A stretch of DNA of 64,000 nucleotides, from the NCBI GenBank assembly GCA_963989245.1, contig OZ022339.1, forward strand, positions 14,618,489 through 14,682,488, in the 5' to 3' direction. A program made the position numbers and the translations under genes. The notes beneath the pieces are model-generated. The model was not told the DNA's origin. It ran no database searches and was given only the letters and a program-made list of their open reading frames with translations. The stretch comes from Nansenia antarctica. Taxonomy: Eukaryota; Chordata; Actinopteri; Argentiniformes; Microstomatidae. Shown here in pieces: positions 31,301-43,300 of the stretch (position 1 is the stretch's first letter; every line of letters starts with the position of its first letter).

Positions 31301-34300
31301 TGTAGGCTATCCAGTCAGTAGGCCTACAGTTATGTATTAAAAAAAAAATCGGTATCGGTATCGGTTGATCTTGAGGAAAAAAATCGGTGATCGGTATCGG
31401 CCCCAAAAATCCAGATCGGAGCATCCCTACCGATCACTGGAATCAGTGATCTGCCGATCCGATATCACCGATCACCGATCACAGCGTCGAAAATGGCAAT
31501 TGAAGCATTCTATTTATTGTGTAGCATTATTTATGTTTTTAATTATTCTTAACACCATTGACATTGTATATTAAGTATTCAAATGAAATTAGGAGATGAG
31601 AAAGTATCATGAATTGACAACCATCTGTTTTATTGAATTCACAACCACCTGTAGCTTACTTCAGGAAAAACAAATAAAATGTGAAAATAAAAATCATAAT
31701 AAATAAAATGTACACTGTCACATCAAATGTGCAACATTCCACTCGAATGAGAGGAACTAGGGGCTCTTAGAGAACTTGGAGCTTATACTGTAGCTTTCCT
31801 GAGGAACAATAAACATACCCAAACTAAACTGCAACATAAACAGGCTATAGCCAAATATAAAATACTGTTTCAAGTCAGTCAGTTTCAAGTCATATTTAGG
31901 AGGAGATAAGACAGCAAGTCAGCAATAATCAATAAAACAAAAAAACTAAACATTGCACCTAAGGAGATTTCAGACTCAAACCTTACTTCTGATTAAGCAG
32001 CATCACTGGCAGATTAGCCTTGAGAAATACAAGCATCTCAGCGTTTTTGGCACTCAGCCTGTTCCTCTTATCATCTCAAATATGTCCTGCTATGCTGAAA
32101 AGTCGCTCGCTATCTACACTTGTGCAAGGTGCACAGAGAAAGACCTAAAACTCTCGCGCTAATAGTTGTTGTTGCTATGGACCTTAGTCTAGCTTAGTGA
32201 CTTCCTGCTCGCGGGGTCACATGACGTCGCTGAACACTACCTACACTACGCTCGTGAAGTCGCGCTGGAACTCTGACCAGCACTCGTGGAACGCCTCTCG
32301 TCCAATCAAAGCACTCGGTCCCTTTATGACGTCGAGCCCAGTGTGCGCTTCGGCGCTCTCGGAGCGAATCGACGAACGCAGCAAATGCCGTATGATATTC
32401 GTGGTATTGAAAGTCCTTGCGTGCGTTCCTCCGCGAGGAATTTCTTTTGAGCAGACATTACAAACTGCATATTTGTTGTCTCTTTCCGACACTGCAGTGT
32501 TTCCTCTACATGCATTTATTGGTGGCGGGCCGCCACGATGGAATTTCCTCCGCCACGAATTGATTCAGTCCACACAAAACAAAAAAAAAAATCTCAAAAA
32601 AACAAAAAAAACAAAAACGTTTTAGCTGATTAAAATATATCTGATCCTAGATCAGCGCTATAATGGATGTTGACTAAAAGTGCACCTAAATCCACGCCCA
32701 TCTCTCTCTAACCGCTGATCCAAAATCAGATTAATGACATTCAGTTGACGACGTGACACAAGGGCTCCTCCTGATTGGTCTAAATGTGAACTGTGGTATT
32801 ATTGTTATTGTGTACAGGCCACCGTAGTGACATCCGGGGGGTATTCCATCAACATCGCTAAAGGGAAAATCCAGGTTTAGTCTGATAAATCTCGCGAGAG
32901 TTCTTACAAATATCCAGGCATATTCTGATAGGTCTCGCGAGAGTTATCAAAAATAAGCCAGGATTTTCCTTTAGCGACGTTGATGGAATACCCCCCAGGT
33001 CAGGTGGGCAGGTTACGACGAGACAACAAGAGACCGGTATTGTAGAGCTTACAGAGCGAGTTAAAATAAAGACACTTACATTGAAATACAGAAGGACTCA
33101 CGTGTATGTTTAATAGAATAACACGACATGGTGTCAGAAGTCCTGTAAGTGAGTGTTAAGAGTTAGATCGGCCGACAAGTGTCATTTGAGCTCGTGACGG
33201 TGAGAAGGGAGAAGAAAAGATGGATGCTAATGCTAACGCGGGAGCAGCTGCAGTCCAGAGAACGGCGCCAGTTTCAAGTGCTACGTTAGCAGACATTAGC
33301 AAGTCAAAAAACGATTCTTATGTGCCGTCACTTTAGCAACGACACAGTATTGTCAAGGGGAAAAGAAGGGGAGACGATTTTTTTATTGACAACGGAATTA
33401 CATGCTGGAAAAACATGCAGCTAAAATTCAGGGAACATTTGGACAATAAGAGACACACGGGAGAAGTACGGGAAAACAGGGCTCATGTGGGTCTCATCAA
33501 AGGTAAGAGTTTGTTTTCTTTAACTCAGCTGATACTCAGCTGTTTACCGAATGCTCCATCTGACTGTGATTTTACTTCTGTAATGTGGTGGGTTGACATA
33601 ATTCACGCACGGAACTATAGGTTGAGACTATTGTTCCGTCCGTAGTACCCAAGTTGTTTAGACTGTTCTATTTACTGCTTGAGTGTGTTGTTGACAATCG
33701 TTCATGTCCTTCATTAAACGTTTAGCTTTGTCATTTGATACGCCGCCTACGACTACCATCTCTCTGCACTACAGTAAACAGTTAATCAGTAACGTTAGCC
33801 GCTTTTGTGCTCATGTAGGCCAACTTCGTATTATATTATAGCTGATGATCTTTGTGTGTGTATGTGACTGTCAGTCACAAGTTTATATTCTGTATTCATT
33901 TTTTTTTTTTTTTGGGCCATTCTCTAGTTTTGGCTGTGATTAGAAAAAAAAAAAAAAAAAAAAACTTGTTTTGAGCGCGCGCGTGCGCGTTTCATGCGCG
34001 TGCGCGCGAAAAAAATCGCGCACGGTCACGGCCACCCGCCACCATTGTAAAAATTCCTGGAGGAAACACTGCACTGTGTAATATTTCCAGACTGGCGACG
34101 CCATTTTGTAAACTGATCGGTCGTGTTTGATCGGCAGTTTTGAGAACTCCGATCAAAACCGATCAAGGCCATATCGGCCGATACCGATCGGCGCCGATCA
34201 GATCGGAGCATCACTAGCTTTAAGGTTAAACTGTTATTGCTGTAGCTCGCTGCACTCTTGCAATGCTGTCGTCGAAGTGTGCTTTGTTGGTGGTGTGTTG

Positions 34301-37300
34301 GTGTGGTATTGTAAGTGTACAGCTAAACTAGCTAGCTACATTGACATTGGGAATGCAGTTGAAGAAGTGTTTGTGCATGGAGGGTCATCAATATGTAACC
34401 TAAAGGGAAAATGCTATAACATGCATAACACATTAAAAAGACCAACACAACATAAAAAGATTCGAGATTTACAGATGCATACAATACAGTCATAAATAAA
34501 ATCAATCGTAAGTAAGACCACAAGAGATTATTGACTAGGAATGAAGTTCCTCAGTAACATACAACCAGTACACCAACCTTTGCACCCTTTTCTCCAAGGA
34601 AACAAGGTCCTGGAACTAGTGTGGAATGAATTCTAACACCACAAAGCTGCTGAGTAATTGTCTATCTAGGAAGGTGAACTACTGAACTGCTTTGGTCAGT
34701 TTACTTTTGTTTTTAACTACCTTTACGAAGTGATTCAACACACACAGTTCACACACACACACACACACACACACACAATTCACGACCATGTCATTGGCGA
34801 TCAAAGATGGATTAACTATCATTACTAAATACATATTGTACATGGGCTAGTGGTGCAGCCAAGTTGACCAGAACCCTGGTTAATCAAGTGCTGAATTCTG
34901 AATCTAGTTGTTTTGGATCGTTCATTGTGCTTGTGCTAAGCGTTGCAGTGCTGATATCCTAAATTCTGTAATTCATGACTACAAAACCACTGACCAATAA
35001 ATGGGGCATTTTTAGGTCTCCCAGCCAAGGTGTCTGGTGGATGCCAAAGTTTTTTGTTTTTACCAGCCACATTTCTTTAAACTAACATTTTGACCCAAAA
35101 AAGAAAGAAAATTGGGAGCTCGTGCTCTGGGGTCTCATGGTTAATAGTAATAATAATTAGGTGGTTAGTCTGGCTTTTGGTGGTTGTGGTTATAGTTTGG
35201 TAGCTTCTTCCCATGTGACACAATGTCACGGATGGGCTAGGAAGTTCTGTTATGTCCTAGCGAAGGCTGTTGTTCCTCGCTAATTCTTTCTCCTCCCTTT
35301 CACACTCGTCGCACTCGCACTGATTCTGTTTATTTCCTGCATAGCCTCGCGTGGCAGAGAAGAGAGACCCCCTCTGTGTGCTTGTAACAGTGCACTTGTC
35401 TCTCGTTTCATTATGCGCACAAGTGTTTCCTTTCAGCAGTGTTGAGATCCTGAGACCTGACTGCAGTCTGCGACACACAAAGAGCAGCCCACTGCAGAAT
35501 CTCATCCACATATTAATAGCCAGGGGGGCAGAGGGGGGAAACAAGCCAGCACAGCTCCTGTCTCCATGCCCACTCTCCACTCTCAGTGTAATCAATCCTG
35601 TGGTAAAACAAATCTGAAAGTTGTCAAATCTTGAGATCCACCCAACCCCAACAAGCCCCCACCCCCCCCTAACCATCGTTCGGTGCGTACCGTTTGACTA
35701 GACCACCATCGGTTAATGTGAAAGCCCAGGCCCACACTCGGGGAGATCCCCAATTTACTCCCTCCTTCCCTTCCTCCTCCAATTGTCAGATGTGTCTGTC
35801 CTAATATGTGCACGTATCTGAGGGGAGCCCACTGCTTCTGTGTGGGCTTGCCAGGGTACTTCTGCAGCAAATCACCTTCCATTATGTCACATATTTGACA
35901 TCTTTTAAGAAATTGTGTACCATAAAATAAATGACCATAATATATATTAAGCTGTCATATTATGCTGTCCAACTTAGTTTGTCTACTTGTGATTGGGATG
36001 TAACGTTTAAATGATTGTTTAGGCTAAATGAATGAATGAATGAATGAATGGTCTTTATTGTCATTGATATAGTACAGGTACCAAACAACGACATTTGGGA
36101 GGGGGGGCTCCCCTGGTGCTAGGAAAGAAAAAAAAACGGAAAAAAAACAAGAAGGGAAAGGAGCTGGTTTACATAAATAAAGGCTATGTACACTATCCAC
36201 TATACTATACTGTACAAATAAAACACTGTGCTGTACTCTATGCTATGCTATACCTATTCTAACATTTCCTATTCTCTGCAACCTTATGTACCCTAGGGTT
36301 GTCATATTGCACATAGTGTTATTGCACATTCATTTAAAGTGTCGCAGTTTGCAGGCTTGAAATGTACACATTTGTGCCTCAGCACTACACCTGATTTTCA
36401 ATCCAGCAGCTGCCATCAATCCGTCCAGACTGTCCAGGGCCCAGAACCTAGGTCATACAGTATAGCTGTCTTCACCAATAATTCAGTTTTCCCAACGCAA
36501 CTTTGTTGTCTATGTATGTTTTTGTGGTAAAACTGTATACCCCGGTAAACTGAGGATGGTATAAAGGTGTGAAACAATTGATACCACCCAACCCTAATAA
36601 CCCCCCCCCCCCACACACACACACACACACCACAAGTGTAATGCAGATATTGGCAGTTTACCCAACATTTGTCTCTTCCTCGGCCAGATGCAATAATCAG
36701 CTTGTGTCCCAATGATGGATTTCCCTTTTAACTTTCCCACTGACCTCTCTGGGAGTGGCATACTTTGTATAGTATGTGTTTGAGTGGACGATCCCTGGCT
36801 GTTGACTTAAGTCAGTTGTGTGTGTGCCAGCAGGGATGTGGTGTCTGTTGTGTACTAGTACATGATAGAGGATATTATTAATTCTCAATAATACCTGCAG
36901 CACGGCCACCTGTCTCTTGCTACTCTAACCTGGTCATTCTCTCTCCTCCCCTCTCTCTCCCTCTCCCCTTCCCCCTTCTCTCCCCAGTGGGCAACGGTGA
37001 CGTTCCATCTCCCCCACCATGTTCTAAAGCTGGTTGCCAGTGCCATCGTCAACGAGCTAAAGAAGATAAACCAGAACGTTGCTGCCTTGTCTGTGGCCTC
37101 GTCCATCATGGACAGGCTGTCCTACCTCTTACCAAGCGCACGGCCTGAGCTCGGGGTGGGCCCGGGCCGCTCTGTAGATAGGTACGTCACTAGCTGACCT
37201 TTTTCCTAAGTTCCTCTAGTTGTCTGTGTTTTTTTTTGTGTCACATGCTTAGGTAAGTGCTGGTATACTTATTTTTATTTTGAATGAGTTTAGTGAGTTA

Positions 37301-40300
37301 GTTTGTTTTAGCCAAATCACCGCTGCTGGGGGGTATTCCATCAACGCCGCTAAAGGAAAATCTAGACTTATTTTGATGAGTCTCGCAAGAAAATAAGCCT
37401 CAATTTTCCTTTAGCGTCGTTGATGGGATGCCCCCCTGGATGGCTTTTTTTCTTTGCATACTTTGTTGAATTGAGATGTTGACCAGTGATGTTTTTCAGA
37501 TCATTGATGTACAGCGAGGCTAATAGGAGGGAAACGTTCATGTCATGGCCCCACGCTGGGTACAGGTGGGCACAGCCGGACCCCATGGCCCAAGCAGGAT
37601 TTTACCACCAGGTAGGCAGTGTAAGGACATCTCCTTTCCCCACCTGCTCTTTGTTATTGTTATGTTCTATGTTCTATGTTATGTTCTTTAAAAAAAACTA
37701 AAATAGACCCGGTCTTTTATTTCTGTTGATTGCTGTACATACACGCCCAAGTATACTCCAAAAACTCTTGACACTCTCAGTTCTTCCATCTAGTTGCCTT
37801 TTAAGTGAGAAATAAAGATTTGGTTAAATAACAATCCTGAACAAGTAATTGAAAGTGCCATTCTGACATGGTCCTTTCACTTGTTTCACTGAGACCAAAC
37901 TTTTTAATAAGCGGCTGTAACTATGGAGACTGCACCAATCACTTTGCTCCTGTCCAGTGTTGCCATGCCAATGGAATAGGGCATACGCTGAGAAAAGGGC
38001 ACCAAGTTTTCAGGACAACTATAGTACTTATCTAAGTAATTATCATTATTATTATAAGTAATATCTACAGTAAAACTCAAATTGTAACAATCCAGTGTTG
38101 GTCTTGTCTTCCTGTGTAGCCTGCCTCTGGAGGTGACGACAGAGCCATGTGTTTCACCTGCAGTGTCTGTCTAGTGTGTTGGGAGCCCACAGATGAGCCA
38201 TGGTGAGAGCATCTCACACTCGTACCACCCACACCTGACCTTTTCATTCGGCTGATAATACCTAAACACCACCAAAGAGTCTTGTGATGTTTAATGCTCA
38301 GTACTCGAGCCTGAACGATAGTGGATTTTTGGATCCAGTACCCAAAATAATTACTTTTTTCCTAAACTGAATTCTTCCTTCTAGCATTATGACTGCCAAT
38401 GGCCCTGTCATGCCAAATAGTGTCTGCCTGCCAAAATCTGTCCGGGATGATGTAATTAGGTCTTTCAAAGGTAGACACTATTTAGCTTGACAGCCCCTGA
38501 GCAGAGACTTTGGTGACTGATGGTTAGATGATCCAATCACTTAGACTAATGTATTTGTTGTAAGTCGCTTTGGATAAAGGCATCTGCTAAATGCCAAAAA
38601 TGTAGATGTCCACCGATGCCGATATATTTTGCCAGCTAGCCATGTTAACTGGTGAAATAAGTGATTGTTAAATAATACCTTACTGTGACTCCTAATGCTG
38701 AATAACTGTGTTGTTCAGTCAACAGTTAGCAACTGTGATAATTGAGTGCAGTTAAAAGAGCTAATGTTACTTGTTGCTAAATGTAATGTTGCTAAATTCC
38801 AGCTACTTCAGTAAGCACTCAAGTAACAGCCAATAAAGTTTATTCATTCATAAAAGTCTACATGTATGTATTTTGCTCTGGAAAAACATCATTACACTTA
38901 CTTTCTAATTCTATAATTTAGAAATGAGAGGCACATCTTTGTACCGTACAGCTGTATTGGTGCGTTATCCGAGGGATATATGCTGATAGATATTTTTGTA
39001 AAAGCCTGATAATATCGCTGCTCCGATCTGTTGAGCTCTACTCAGAACTGTATACACTGTGTGTAACCTCTTTGTCACTTATCATCATCTTTTACAACCC
39101 CCCCCCCCACTCACTAAGGTCTGAGCACGAGCGACATTCCCCCAACTGTCCGTTTGTGAAGGGGGAGCACACCCAGAACGTTCCCCTGTCCGTCACCCTG
39201 GCCACCAGCCCCGCCCAGTTCCCCAGCCCCGACGGCTCGGATAAGATCGCCTGCTACGGCTTCGGCAGCTGCCCCCACTTTCTGGCAGCGGCCACCAAGC
39301 GGGGCAAGATCTGCATCTGGGACGTGTCCAAGCTGATGAAGGTGAGGAGGCTGTGTGGCGGTGTTCTGTGTGAGGGAGTGAAGAGACGTGACACTGATGG
39401 AATCAAGGTTTGATCTAGCCACACGTCAGGAGGACGTCTCCCATAGAGATCAACGATAGGAGTTGGGACCAGGTTTTAGGTCGTCTACCACACATCGTGC
39501 CTTTGTACATTTTTTACAACACGTCCCTATACATCCACTGACACGCTGATAGCATTACCTCAGAGCTTCATGAACAAACGATTAACAATGCATACAGATT
39601 CAGGAAAGCATTTTTTCTTTTCTTTTTTCTTGCCCTTTCGCTTTCAGGTGCACTTAAAATTTGAAATCAATCCCTACGACCCGGCGATCCTGCATCAGCT
39701 GCTCCTGTCTGGCAGCGAGCAGGAGACCAGGAGGCCCACCTTAGCATGGCTGGAAGACTCCTCCAGCTGTTCGGACATACCAAAACTAGAGGGAGACAGG
39801 TAACTCACAACTCCTGTGTCCTCTGTGGCTCAGTTGCTAGAGCATGGCGCTAACAACGCTTATGTAGTGGGTTCGATTCCCGTTGGGACCATATATACTG
39901 AAAATGGATGCGCTCACTGCTATGTCAGTCGCTTTGGATAAAAGTGTCAGCTAAATGGTGTATATTAACTTCATTGACTTTCTCCATTTTATGATGTTGA
40001 GTGTTTGTATTAGTTCAGCTATTTATTGTCGTTGTACTTCTGTGCCTAAGAACTGTAAAAGAAGACTTGTAACTGGCAGATGTGATATCTCTTTTTTTTG
40101 TGTTTCAACCAGTGATGATCAGTTGGAGGACTCCGACAGTGAAGAGCATTCCAGATCAGAGTCTGTGACAGGTACCGGCAGCTTGTCTTTTGCCGGCTTG
40201 ACATTTATTTAAATGGTTCAGGCATGCTAATAGGGGTCCTACCACGCTTGTATTTTTGAATGCAACAATGCTAACACTACAATGTACCTTCGTAAAGGTA

Positions 40301-43300
40301 CTGGACTGCAGAGCAGACCCTCCTGTACATTGATTATAATAATAATACATTAGACTTATATAGCGCTTTTCTAGACACTCAAAGACGCTTTACAAACTGA
40401 AAAGATCGAGAGGGGGAGAGGGTTAACTGGTGAAGGCAAGCTTGAAGAGGTGGGTTTTGAGGGCCTGCTTAAATGTTGGCAGGGTGTTGGCCTGTCTGAT
40501 GAGGTTGGGGAGGGCGTTCCAGAGGAACGGGGCTGCGGCTGAAAAGGCCCTATCACCCCAGGTCCGGAGCTTATGATGAGGTGATTTAGTATTGTGGGGA
40601 GCTTTCCCTCTAACCCCCCCTCTCCTCTCCCCTGTGTCCCAGGCCACTCGTCCCAGAGGGAGAGCATGGAGGTGAGCCTGGGCGTGACGGCCCTCAGCGT
40701 CCTGCAGCAGCCTGAGAAGCTCCAGTGGGAGGTGGTGGCCAGCGTGCTGGAGGACACGGTCAAGGACCTGGAGGAGCTGGGGGCCAACCCCTCCCTGGCC
40801 CAGGCCAAGGCCGACAAGGCCAAGGACAAGCCCCTGGAGCACCACAACATTCCCTTCCCCTGCCTGCTGGCCGGTGGCCTGCTCAGCTACCGCCCGCTGG
40901 CCGGCTCCACGCACGCCGCCCCCCCGCCCCCCGCCTCCTCCCGCCGCACCATGGACGGCCCCCTCAGGACACAGGGCCCCGAGCCCCTCCACCCCTGCCC
41001 CGACCAGGGCCCAATGGAGATAGAGACCTGTCACCCCCCCACAGACCTCCTGGGTTCGCCCCACAACCCCGCGGCCCCCCTCCCCCTCCCCGCCGCGCCC
41101 CCCGTACGCAGGACTATGCCCGTGCTCTTGCTCTACAGCATCAAGGAGTCGGAGGACAAGTCGTCGGGGAAGGTGTTCGCCCAGATGAACAACCTGATGA
41201 GCAAAGGCCTCCACGACGAGGGCTTCACCGTGCCGCAGATCATCGAGATGGAGTTCGACACCCATGAGCAGCTGCTCCTCCAGGACCCGCCCATCACCTA
41301 CATCCAGCAGTTCGCCCACGCCGCCGCCGCCAACCTGGCCGCCCTCGATGCCCTGGACGGGGACAAGTGGAGCTCGTCCCTGGCCGCGCCGCCCCGCCCC
41401 GGCGCCCTGGTGCAGTGCCTGCGTCTGCCCAAGCGTTTGGAGGAGGAGAACCTGTACGTGGACTCCATCACGCCGTGCTCGGACGGCGCGCACCTCCTGG
41501 TGGGCCTGCAGCCGTGCAGCGTGGAGTCCCTCAGCGCCATCAACCAGGTGGAGGCGCTCAACAACCTCAACCGCCTCCACTCGGCGCTCTGCAGCCGCCG
41601 CAAAGGGGAGCTCCAGCCTCTCCCCACGCTGGCCAACGGCCACGAGGCCCACCACCACCCGGCCGCCTCGCCCCCGCAGACCCCGCTCATCCTGCCCCCC
41701 GTCGACCACCAGCAGCAAGCCAGGGCGCCGGGGGGCGGCGGAGGAGGAGGAGGAGGTGGAGGGGGGGGCTACCTGGCTCTCTATAAGCTCAACTACTCCA
41801 CGCGCATCGTCACGCTAGAAGACGAACCGGTGAAGGTGCAGCACATCAGCGACCCGCGCGACGCCGTCACCTCCCTCATCCTGCTGCCCCCGGACGTGCT
41901 GGACGGGAGGGAGGACGACAGCGAGGAGGCCTCAGAGGACACGTCTCAGTCGGGGCTCAAAAACGGCACGGGGACCAGCTCCGGGGCGACCACCGGCAAC
42001 ACGGCCGCCGCCGCCTCTGGCTTCAAGGAGAAGCAGCGGGGGGACGTGGCCGGGCTGGGCCATCTGGTGGTCACCACGCAGGCAGGGTACATCATGATCC
42101 TGGACCTGTCCACTCTGGAGGTGCTAGCCAAAGTGGAGCCTCCCAAGAAGGGCGGGGCGGTGGACGAGATGGACCCTTTCGTGTCCGTCACCTACTGCTC
42201 TGGGACGGACCGGCTGTGCGCTTGCACCAAAGGTGAGGAGAGGCTGTAGTAGCTTCTTTTGTTTCCATGGCAGGTGAATCCACGTTGTCATTGTGATAGA
42301 TGATGAATCACACAGCCATGGTGCCCTCCTATTAGGAGGGCAGTTTACTTGAAGTGAAAGTGATTCCATTTGTTTGGTAGTCTGGTCTAGCAGCTGATTC
42401 CCAGTCTGTGCTACGGGGTAGCTTTCAACAAATATGGAGAAAGGAACAATGTTATTGTTAACATTTCATATCATTTGTGTTTTACAGCAAGTCAAAAGGT
42501 TTGGTTGATTTAAATATATTCCTGGAACTCTATCTGAGACGTAGTTGTCATGAAGTACATTTCTTAACTAACTGCTAACTTGATTTGCATTGTTTAAACA
42601 AGTGTATGAAATATCCAATTTAGATGGATAAACAGGAAAAATATTATTTGTTTATTAAATACATTAATTAGGGATCCACCGAAAGTTCGCCCACCAAAAT
42701 TATGAAAAATGTGTGAAAAGACAGAATGTTTACCGAACACGAAACGTATGTTTTGATGACGCCATCAAACAGTGCAAGCAAACCATGCTGTTCTGTGAAT
42801 GAGACAGGCATTGAGTGATGACTGCCTACTACTGTAGTGCTTACTGCCAAGTCAGTTACAGCAAACATGTTGGCAGTTTGGCATCTGTTCTCTGAACGAC
42901 AACGCGGCAAATTATGACATTTCAACCTCCATTTTCGTTTTCGCAACTTCTAAATAAAAGCGTGAGCTAAGTGATCAGTGGAAACTGATGGGATCACAGT
43001 ACTGTGACAGCTGCTGGTGAAAGAGGTAACAAGCCTGCAGCCAATTTAATGTTCTGACTTTTATTTAGAAAAATGTAAATACATTTTGTGACACACAGCT
43101 TGTTTTGTGAGCCTGCTAACAATGTAAAGTAGTGTCATAGTTAACTAGGTAGCAGTGGGGATTACTCACCGAATCCATTGCGTTGCAATATTTTGGCTTG
43201 ACTAGCGAGTGCATGTTGTGATTTTGTTATTGTGTGTTGTGATGTTTTTGCTTGATGCAGTATACATTACCCTGATACAGTATACATTATTTGAAATGAC

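Larger units (their letters stand above)
32495..34071. mobile_element. hAT-like element with CAGTGTTTCC ends, copy 1
   Basis: It starts CAGTGTTTCCTCTACATGCA and ends TTCCTGGAGGAAACACTG. Near 33360-33500 is a transposase remnant (FFIDNGITCWKNMQ-like) shared with the copy at 44309. A purine/pyrimidine alternating GCGCGCGTGCGCG stretch, which could adopt Z-DNA, lies at 33975-34012. No clean flanking duplication was found. Confidence 0.75.
30915..34216. mobile_element. Outer hAT element (about 3.3 kb) in birc6 intron 3
   Basis: It starts TAGAGATGCTCCGATCAGGG and ends GATCGGAGCATCACTA, with 8-bp duplications GCTTTAAG at 30907-30914 and 34217-34224. It is enlarged by nested elements listed separately. 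No complete transposase is visible. Confidence 0.9.
19913..40171 (+). other. birc6: birc6 exons 1-9: start of beta-propeller and BIR domain
   Basis: Exons: 19913-20111, 26024-26205, 28835-28972, 36988-37181, 37500-37611, 38120-38202, 39119-39341, 39648-39799, 40113-40171 (codons 1-447). Propeller blades start at once (LNAILAVTSRGSIKVIDG). The BIR domain spans about residues 240-330, in exons 5-7. Its zinc ligands are visible as C286, C289, H306 and C313 (CFTC, EHERH, PNC). In human BIRC6 this domain is placed in the propeller and binds caspases and SMAC. After it come AAATKRGKICIWDVSKLMKV (a propeller strand) and the acidic DSDDQLEDSDSEEHS. The exon 3 acceptor follows a GT-repeat, and the exon 7 acceptor (CCCCACTCACTAAG) is unusual in being C-rich. 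Confidence 0.93.

Noticed and set aside
40423..41718. 431-codon minus-strand frame across birc6 exon 10
   Set aside because: It is the antisense of a GC-saturated coding exon joined to a LINE fragment. No start context or splice support; birc6 conservation explains the plus strand.
40725..41818. Long plus-strand frames of 180, 184 and 139 codons inside exon 10
   Set aside because: Low-complexity Pro/Arg/Ala translations in the wrong frames of a GC-rich exon.
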